DNA from: Lasiosphaeria ovina
Lineage: Eukaryota; Ascomycota; Sordariomycetes; Sordariales; Lasiosphaeriaceae
Assembly (NCBI GenBank): GCA_033439765.1
Contig: JAULSN010000003.1
Location: 4,588,001 to 4,652,000 of the forward strand
Reading direction: 5' to 3'
Length of the DNA stretch: 64,000 bases
Made by a program: the position numbers and the translations under genes. Within the stretch, counting starts at the first letter, position 1, and each line of letters opens with the position of its first letter. This document shows, in pieces, positions 57,374-64,000 of this stretch. A model generated the notes under the pieces. That model did no database searches. It was not told the origin of the DNA and was given only the letters and a program-made list of their open reading frames with translations.

Positions 57374-59640
57374 ATCTCTGGGGCTGTGAATCTCTGGGGC
57401 TGTTGTATGTGTTGGTTGTCTATAGACTATAGGTAGGTAGGTAGGCAGGTAGGTAGGTATGTGTAAAGAATGGCGTTGAGGGAAAAGGGGCGTCGTATGG
57501 GGTTTTGAGGTGTTTAGCGCTTGGTTTTGTTTTTTATGTTCCAGGGTTGGATCTTTTAGCGCTTAATAGGGCTATCTCATTATATGGATTATGCAATCAC
57601 AATATCCTTTTCTTATGAATCTTGACTCTTGATGTCCCTGAGCTGAGTTCTGAGTTGCAATTAAGTGTCACTTTCACGACGTGACTATAAGGGTATTATG
57701 TCCTTGCGAGCTTCAGACTTCAGCAGCCGACTCCTTGCTCTAGACTAGTTCTGGGATGGTGCATGCGATTGCTGGCTGACGACTGGCTGCGTCGTATCGT
57801 CTCGTCCGGGCTCTGGGTTATCTAGATGTGCATATCTCCCCAACTGATTAGACCTAGGCGGAGGTGGAGTTGGAATTGGGGGTTCCAAGATTCGGTCACC
57901 TATAGCCAATAGTACCTAGGTAATTAATCATCTTATTCCATCGTCAATATCTAAGATCCTAGCCACAGAGAGAGAGAGGGTAAGGGGGAGAGAGGGAGAG
58001 ATGTATATTTCATTGCCCCCTCTCATTCCCCAGTGAGTCAGTGAGAGGGAGTGAGCAATACTCAAGCCGTTCACTAATAGGTCATCCTCGCGCCCAAGGA
58101 ATCACAAAGACTTACGTCAGTCACGATCTTGTTTTCCAGTCTGTCTCTGGTATTGATGACCAGGTATACAGGTAGCAGTCTCGAGGTTCTGCGAGTGAGC
58201 TGGAGGGCGGGAGGGCTTTGATTCTCTCTCTCCGCTTGTTGGCTGTCGACTGGCCGGTTCAGTGTCGTTCGTTGCTCGGTGCCTGAGGATTTAGGAAGTA
58301 AGCAGGATGTCAGCGGCGGGCGTTTGAAATTGTTACCTAGAACCTGGGTCGTTGGCAGTCTTGGTCTATTATTAGCAATGCTGGTGCGCGCGACGAGGAG
58401 AGATCTTCTGGCTCGGGATGGTGTGGGATTTGAGAAGCGGTGATGGCGCCAGGATACATGAGGTAAGGACCTGGGTGGTATGGTAAGGTAGGGGGTTCGA
58501 CTGGGCGCCGGGGTTGTTTTCAGCGCCATGGATGCTGTGAAGCCGACGGGGTCTGGAAACGATGATGAGTGGTTAGTCGGGGACTGAAGTGAGGCTGCCA
58601 TTTTGGTGTGGGTGAGGAGTGAGGAATGAAGACTCGGCACAGTGGCTTCTCTGGAGGTTGGCGCAGACGTGAATCGTCAAGGCAGGCACTGATTTAGTGT
58701 GCATATGAGGTGCGCCGCTAGGGGTGGACTAGCAGGTGGTGCTGAAAGTAGGGACTGAGGTGAGGAATTGGGCAAGGCTCAGGTCGAGGAGGAGGAGCAT
58801 GTGCGCCGCCTGAGAGGGCATAGAGGGCAGCAGCTGAGCAGGTCTTTGACTGGTCGTTGTCCAGGAAGAGGAATCCTAAGTAAGGTGGATAGGTCCTAAG
58901 AGCCTCCTGGGGGGTCCTCGGAGGCTCCTAGAACCCTCCTTAGGACCTGGAGGATTAGTGGTGGGAGGCTGAACCTGAGGAAGTGGCAGGCTGCTGGCAG
59001 GTGGCAGGTGAGCATGTATGGGCCGATTCTGCTTCGTGATTTCGGCGAAGTAGCTAACCTTTGGCCCAGCGGTTAGGCTTGCTCTCTATAAAAAAAAAAC
59101 CTGCTTCCCTCCTCCCCCCGAATGTGTTGCTAACGTCGAGAGTTTAAGTCAAGCCCTGGGCCCTTCGCCTCTTCCTTTTTTTCTTTTATCTTTTTCATTT
59201 CTCTCAACACGTTCCCGGCTTCTCCCCCTCTTGCTTCCATCGGAAGCCGCCAAGCCATATGAGCGCGCCCGTTTCCTCCCTCGCCCTTTCCTTTCTTGTC
59301 TTTCACGAAAGTACGAGCATTGCTTTACCTTACCATACGCCGTGCACCGTCACCTGGCCGCTGGGCTTCGCGAACTTGGCATCTTTCTTTTTCTGCTTGC
59401 TCTCCATTGGCACTTGCCATTGCACATAGCATTGTCACTGCTCATTGCGACATTCGTCTTCGGTTCCAGCTGTTGCTTCATTCCGTGCGGTAACTATTTA
59501 CAAACCAAGTTGGCTAACAAGCGTGTTCGTCCAGTTCATTATCTCGCCCCAGAAACGACTCCCGACCTCGCCTCGCTCCTCCGACCCCCTCTTCCACTGC
59601 TCGCTGTCACACAATTTACATACCACATATCTACAAGACC
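57374..59640. other. 2.3-kb intergenic region
   Basis: Holds TAGG tracts (57430-57460), a GA-rich stretch (57967-58000) and a nested inverted repeat at 58891-58948. A minus-strand frame at 58074-58640 begins in a good start context (58601) and meets a perfect GTAAGT donor-like site near 58117-58112. No domain or coding-like composition is seen, so no gene is called; a spliced leader or non-coding transcript is possible. Confidence 0.4.
58891..58948. repeat. Nested inverted repeat able to form a hairpin
   Basis: Outer arms aggtcctaag (58891-58900) and cttaggacct (58939-58948) are perfectly complementary. Directly inside, agcctcc (58901-58907) pairs with ggaggct (58920-58926) around a 12-base loop, leaving a 12-base bulge on the 3' side. 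Confidence 0.85.
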
Positions 59641-60831
59641 CTACGTCAGGCTCGGGACGTCCCACGGAGCCCAGAGGGTGGCGTCGAGGGTGACGGTGCT
59701 CCTCTCGATGGACGACGGGGCGGTGGGGTTGTTGAGCAGGAAGTAGTTGATGTAGGCGGTCAGCTCGGGCTGCGACGAGCTGGGGAACTGGCAATGGCTG
59801 TGGCCGCCGACGAGCGAGAAGCCCATGTTGTTGGGCACGCCATAGGCCTTGTAGATGAGGCGGCCGGCCTTCATGCAGCCCGTCGTCGACACGGGGCCGA
59901 GCCAGTCAATGTCGTTCTCAAAGGCCAGCAGGCCGCGCGGGACCGTCAGGGCGGCCAGCAGATGGTGGTCGGCGGGGATGGTGGACGTGGCCTTGACGTA
60001 GGGGTCGAAGTTCTTGGAGAACCACACGTTCTCGCCAATGATCTCGCCGGCCGTCTGGATGTTCTTGCCGGCGTTCTTCTGCGAGTCGCTGATGCGCCAG
60101 CACGCGGCGCCGCCCGACCCGGACTCTTGGGGGAGGGTCAGGGCGATGCGGCTGACGAGAGCGCCCGTGATGAAGGCGCCCTTGCCGTTGCGGCTGCAGC
60201 CCGTGACGCCGAGCCGCTTGGTGTCGATGCCCGTCTTGTCGGGCCCCAGCTGCTCGAGCGCGTCGATCAGCCGGTCCACGCCCCACGCCCACGCCGTCAG
60301 CGCGCCCGCCGAGTGCCCGCTGCCGAACAGGTCATAAAACTTGCCCTTGCCGCGCGACCCGCTCGACGCCTGCGACGCGAAGTCGTCGTTGCCGAAGCCG
60401 ATGGTGCCCACGGTGCCCGGGATGGGCAGCGACGAGCCGCCGATGGTGATGATGGCCGGCTGCGGCCCGCTGCCCGACGGCTTCTTGATGGACGCCGTGT
60501 ACGAGATGCTCTTGCTGCCCACCGTGACCTTGACCGTCAGGGTGTTGCCGCTGAGCGATCCGTCGACCTTGTCGGGCGGCGGCGGGTACGTTCCCAGCTC
60601 GTACTGCTGCAGGATCTTGTTGATCTCGGCCCGCCGGCACTCGAAGTCGGCCTTGGTCGCCACCTTGGTCCCGCCCGACGTCGTGAACGGGTCCGGAAGC
60701 TTGGCGTAGTTGACCGTCGGGTAGCTGGCCGCCGTCGAGCACGTCGCCTGCCGCTCAAAGATCTCGGTGGCCGGCCGCGCAACGGCAAACGCCGCGCCGG
60801 CGACCAGCAGGGCTGACGCGAGATGGACCAT
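59641..60831 (-). CDS. CE15 glucuronoyl esterase (4-O-methyl-glucuronoyl methylesterase)
   Basis: Single exon, 396 residues, from ATG 60831. A signal peptide covers about residues 1-18 and a short propeptide may follow (FERQATC). The catalytic triad fits exactly: Ser213 in GCSRNGKGA, Glu236 in LPQESG and His346 in GGHSHCQF; the 23- and 133-residue spacings are those of known glucuronoyl esterases. There is no cellulose-binding module. The enzyme hydrolyses the ester between 4-O-methyl-glucuronic acid of xylan and lignin alcohols, freeing lignin from hemicellulose outside the cell. A TATA box lies about 112 bases upstream. The long antisense frame covering this gene (59794-60816) is a composition artefact. 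The second AA9 gene follows on the other strand 2.25 kb away. Confidence 0.94.
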   Translation of the reverse strand: MVHLASALLVAGAAFAVARPATEIFERQATCSTAASYPTVNYAKLPDPFTTSGGTKVATKADFECRRAEINKILQQYELGTYPPPPDKVDGSLSGNTLTVKVTVGSKSISYTASIKKPSGSGPQPAIITIGGSSLPIPGTVGTIGFGNDDFASQASSGSRGKGKFYDLFGSGHSAGALTAWAWGVDRLIDALEQLGPDKTGIDTKRLGVTGCSRNGKGAFITGALVSRIALTLPQESGSGGAACWRISDSQKNAGKNIQTAGEIIGENVWFSKNFDPYVKATSTIPADHHLLAALTVPRGLLAFENDIDWLGPVSTTGCMKAGRLIYKAYGVPNNMGFSLVGGHSHCQFPSSSQPELTAYINYFLLNNPTAPSSIERSTVTLDATLWAPWDVPSLT

Positions 60832-60942
60832 TTTCGTCTTGTCTTGTCTTTTGCTGAAGCTGGGGCTGAGGCTGAGTCAGGCAGGTAACGCTGGTTCGGA
60901 CAGGGCGGGATCTCCCCAGGGGCTTGACGCTCTTTGCGTCTT

Positions 60943-60952
60943 CTTATATAAT
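60943..60952 (-). promoter_or_regulatory. TATA box of the glucuronoyl esterase gene
   Basis: Minus-strand reading tattatataa(g), about 112-121 bases before the ATG at 60831, the same spacing as the TATA box of the GMC gene. Confidence 0.7.
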
Positions 60953-61636
60953 ATCTTCCCTCCAGTCCATCTACCCTGCTTCTGCCCCCCAGAGCCCCAG
61001 CTTGCCCGTATCCCGGTTGGCTGGGAGGGACTGAGGGGATGCTGCCGCGTGCCTGGGCGAGCAATAACTCCGGCTGCGCTTCTTTGCCGGGCCTAATTAA
61101 CCATGGATTGCACTTCATATGGCGTCGTCACCAGCAGCGCGCCTGTCAGGTTGGGTCTGTCCCTGTCCGCCCCGTCCCTGCCCCCACCCATCCGGCCGAG
61201 CACACAGAGGGAACATCCACCCATCTCGGGGATATAGTGGCGGAGCGAAAGCCTCCCCACATGTCGACATTTGCTGCGTGACCCGGGAAGACGGAGGCAG
61301 ATCTGCAGCACTGGACAAGACGGGGTTGTAGAGTCAGTCGGACGCTCGAGCTCAACTCGCCCAGGACGGCAGAAGTCGGCTCTGGGGCAACTGGGCCTTG
61401 GCACTTTGGATGAGAGGGCGTGGGCAGGCCCGTCCAGCGGCTGTGATTCCTCGGTCGGGATTGGGGGAAAGATTGGGGTAATATGGGTATTTGGCGCCCT
61501 CCAACGCAGCGCTGATCAAACGTGGTACTAAAGTACTCGGGCCCTAGTACAGATGCCGATTCGCGACGGCCTGGGGCGGGACTCTGCCGAATGCAGCAAC
61601 GGCGTCTCGCGGCCCCGATTCGATCGTGGAGAAAAA

Positions 61637-61658
61637 GGGGAGGGGGGGGGGGGGGGGG
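61637..61658. repeat. Long guanine run
   Basis: Four G (61637-61640), one A, then an unbroken run of 17 G (61642-61658). Length may be unreliable in sequencing. It could form a G-quadruplex. Confidence 0.85.
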
Positions 61659-62748
61659 ACTGAGTATGGGGTGAGATTGCGGGGATGCGGCGCTGCCAAG
61701 TGCGCCGCAATCTGTCTGCATGCTTTCTTCTTTTCTTCCTTTTGTTTTCTTGTCGACTTTGCCCCTTTCCCATTTCCCATTCCTTAGTGCTGTCTATTTG
61801 CCTGACCCCCCTATCACGCCGCTGCTCGGAGCGTGGCAAGGCCAAGGGGCAACGGCTAAGTCGGATGCCCACGATCAACACACGGCCAAGTTTGCATTTT
61901 AATTTTTAATTACCTGTCCATTGGCATTTATACTTTATTTATACTTTTTCGTGTGCTGTTCTTCTCCCCACTTGACCATGAGTTGAATCTGCCCCTGGAA
62001 CAGTATGGGTTGGATTTGTTGAGAATAACAAAGGCGACTCGGCGATGCTTTTACTAGCCCCTGATCCATCCATTGCTTGCTCCAGGCAACCGCAACGTCG
62101 AGACTCTGGGATTTCCTTGCAACTCCCGAGTCCTCCACCCAAGACATTTAAATACGTAGCAGATTGCTTGCCTCTGGATCTCAACTCTACCCCACGATGA
62201 CGTTGGCGTTGGCCGTCGAAAACGGACGACTGGGACTTGGGCCTGGCGGCAAAAGTCGTTTCCGCCTCACGCCCCCAGCTATACGAGCTGCAAAGTCGGG
62301 TATTTATCCACCAATCGCTGAAATCTGCCAGTGCCGGAAAGAGGAATACCGGCTGGCAGGGTCCTTCCTCTGGCGTCGCACGGCGGCGGGCCCTTCAGAC
62401 CACCCATCGTCTCGCTGCACCGCCCACATGGCAGCTGCATGCTTGTCGCTGTCAATTTCCGTCACTCTCCGATTTGTCTCTGAGCTAGGTACTTCTTTCT
62501 CAGAGCCAAACAAACTTGCATCGGTCTTAGCATGGGCGCGGAGACGACCTGCTGCCTCCCCTTCCCCCGTCTTCACCGTGCCGGGGAGCCGTGGCTAGCG
62601 CGGTGCACGGCACTCGAGCCTCCATATACCCGCCTATATAGAGGGCCCCCCAGCGCGCCTATATCTAGATTGATATGCGGGGAATATGCACGCCGCGCCG
62701 TGGCCCCTGTGGTTCATGTACCTATCCCACTCCTGTCTCGGTCCCAGG

Positions 62749-62783
<35 letters not shown>
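62749..62783. repeat. GA dinucleotide microsatellite
   Basis: About 16 GA units, interrupted once by an extra A, roughly 300 bases upstream of the second AA9 gene. Confidence 0.9.
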
Positions 62784-63083
62784 CTAGAGCTAGCTGCGTG
62801 CCATGCTGTGCCAATGAGCAGACACGCTGGCCGCTCTCCTTGCTAACAGGGCGAGGAAGAAACATTCTCTCGCTCGGTGCTGCTCGCATGTGAGAAGAAA
62901 CCAAGCTTGAGCTGCTGTGGATATATGCACGGCAATGTACTGCCAGAGTGTCTCCCGGGCCCTGTGACGCGTCTCGCACATGATATACCTAGCGTAGCTT
63001 CTCGTCTCCCCAGAAAATCCCACCTCGCGGCCGTGTCGTCGTCGCAGTTTCCTACCCCCCTCCCGCCTCCACCCACAACCGCG

Positions 63084-64000
63084 ATGGCCGTCATAGTGCC
63101 GCTGCTCTTGGCAGTCTTGGCTCTCTCCGGCCCGGCGCTGGCCCACGGCGGGCTGGCCAACTACACGGTGGGCGACACTTGGTACAGAGGGTAGGTGCAG
63201 TTACGGAACACTCGGCATGGCCACGGACGGACGGACGGACGGACGGACGGACGGCTAATAAACGCCCCTCCACAGATACGACCCCGACACGCCGGCGGCC
63301 GAGCAGCTGGGCCGGCCGTGGCTGGTGCAGCGGCCGTGGGCGTCCATCGACCCCATCTTCAGCGTCGACGACAAGTTCCTGGCGTGCAACAAGCCCGGCA
63401 CGCCCGCCGTCGCCTACATGCCGATCCGCGCCGGCGAGAACATCACGGCCGTGTACTGGTACTGGCTACACCCGGTCGGGCCCATGACGGTGTGGCTGGC
63501 GCGGTGCGGCGGCAGCGACACTACTCAAGACCTGTGCAGCGCCGTCGACGTCAACGAGGCCGAGTGGTTCAAGATCTGGGAGGCCGGGCTAATTGGGGAT
63601 GTTCCCAACCTGGCCGAGGCCATGTGGTACCAGAAACAGTTCCAGAACTGGGACGGCTCGCCCGATCTGTGGCCCGCGACCATCCCCGCGGGTTTGAGAC
63701 CGGGCCTGTACATGATCCGCCACGAGATTCTCAGTATTCACATCGAGGACAAGCCGCAGTTCTATCCCGAGTGCGGGTATCTCAACGTCACCGGCACGGG
63801 CGCCGCGTTCCCGCCACGGGATATGCTGAAGAAGTTCCCCGGAGCGTACGATGCCAACGGTGCGCTCGCTCCCTCGCTGTTTTTTTTTTTTTTTGGGTGT
63901 GTGGTGCTGATATTTTGTAATAAAAAACAGATCCGTCCATCAAAATCGACATTTACGCGTCAAACGCCACAGTGAGTTTGTTCAGTGCAGAACCAACCAA
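63084..64000 (+). CDS. AA9 lytic polysaccharide monooxygenase, 3' end beyond window
   Basis: Partial gene. Exons 63084-63190, 63276-63859 and 63931-63971; an apparent GTGAGT donor at 63972 sends the rest beyond the window. The signal peptide (VPLLLAVLALSGPALA) ends before His21, the mature N-terminus HGGLANYTVGDTWYRGYDP and first ligand of the copper brace. The second brace histidine is in YWLHPVGPMTVWLARCGG. Later AA9 blocks are AMWYQKQFQNWDGSPD, TIPAGLRPGLYMIRHEILSIH, FYPECGYLNVTG and PGAYDANDPSIKIDIYAS. Here too the mature His is followed by a Gly, unlike the HYTF start of the AA9 at 26892-27697, so the two belong to different subgroups. Intron 1 holds an ACGG microsatellite; intron 2 contains a T run and a short AT-rich stretch. 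The enzyme oxidises cellulose or hemicellulose outside the cell. Confidence 0.9.
63223..63254. repeat. ACGG microsatellite in intron 1 of the second AA9 gene
   Basis: Eight perfect ACGG units within the 85-base intron 63191-63275, so more than a third of the intron is repeat. Confidence 0.9.

Larger units (their letters stand above)
60832..63083. other. Divergent 2.25-kb intergenic region
   Basis: Shared upstream region of the CE15 gene (minus) and the second AA9 gene (plus). It contains the CE15 TATA box, a 17-base G run and a GA repeat (separate entries). Short frames near 61146-61721 and 62164-62598 carry no domain. Regulatory sites for the two plant-polymer genes probably lie here, but none can be named with confidence. 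Confidence 0.5.

Noticed and set aside
59062..59153. tRNA A-box-like string (tggcccagcggttaggc) with a B-box-like string downstream
   Set aside because: Box spacing of about 75 bases, an A run between them and no cloverleaf pairing; not a tRNA, and a SINE cannot be supported from one copy.
59794..60816. A 340-codon open frame opposite the CE15 gene
   Set aside because: Antisense shadow of a strongly supported single-exon gene; Arg/Ala/Val-rich without motifs.

Overview
The window reads as nuclear DNA of a filamentous ascomycete, probably a Sordariomycete. Genes are compact, GC-rich at third positions, and interrupted by introns of about 50-80 bp with GT-AG ends and CTAAC-like branch sites. 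Many products belong to families typical of plant-biomass-degrading moulds (AA9 LPMOs, CE15 glucuronoyl esterase, GH79 beta-glucuronidase, GMC oxidoreductase, RlpA-like expansin-type protein, Zn2Cys6 regulators). There are no operons. Long intergenic stretches carry microsatellites, TAGG/GGTA tracts and no recognisable gene. No tRNA, rRNA, CRISPR array or intact transposon was found. I do not name a genus.

Layout. 0-7 kb: an alcohol-acetyltransferase-like enzyme, an MFS transporter and a single-pass sensor-like membrane protein; a degraded inverted copy of the sensor's transmembrane region lies on the far side of the transporter. 7-10.6 kb: empty. 10.6-20 kb: a multi-span membrane protein of unknown function, a secreted GMC oxidoreductase, and a Kelch-type single-pass membrane protein. 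20-21.4 kb: a DUF3669-like pseudogene broken by several frameshifts. 23-34 kb: an RlpA-like secreted protein, a 57-aa cysteine-rich protein, an AA9 LPMO, an orphan 356-aa protein, a GH79 beta-glucuronidase and a C2H2-finger protein. 34-40 kb: empty apart from a 54-aa cysteine-rich protein. 40-46 kb: an IKS1-type protein kinase and a purine-nucleoside-permease-family protein. 50-57 kb: a small secreted cysteine-rich protein, a mitochondrial-looking membrane protein and a large Zn2Cys6 transcription factor with a probable GC-AG intron. 59-64 kb: a CE15 glucuronoyl esterase and a second AA9 LPMO cut by the window end.

Functional links are inferred. AA9, CE15, GH79, GMC and RlpA-like proteins could act together outside the cell on lignocellulose: CE15 cleaves glucuronate esters between xylan and lignin, GH79 removes glucuronic acid, AA9 opens cellulose or xylan, and GMC enzymes can supply electrons or peroxide. 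They are dispersed among unrelated genes, so this is not a tight cluster. I found no convincing undescribed multi-gene system. The most novel items are the short cysteine-rich genes (two sharing an N-terminal MC...CG[C/H]K layout, one secreted), the decayed inverted copy of the sensor gene, and splicing oddities.

Exon structures were worked out by hand from splice signals, reading-frame continuity and family conservation. CDS coordinates run from start to stop codon including introns; exon limits are in the evidence text.
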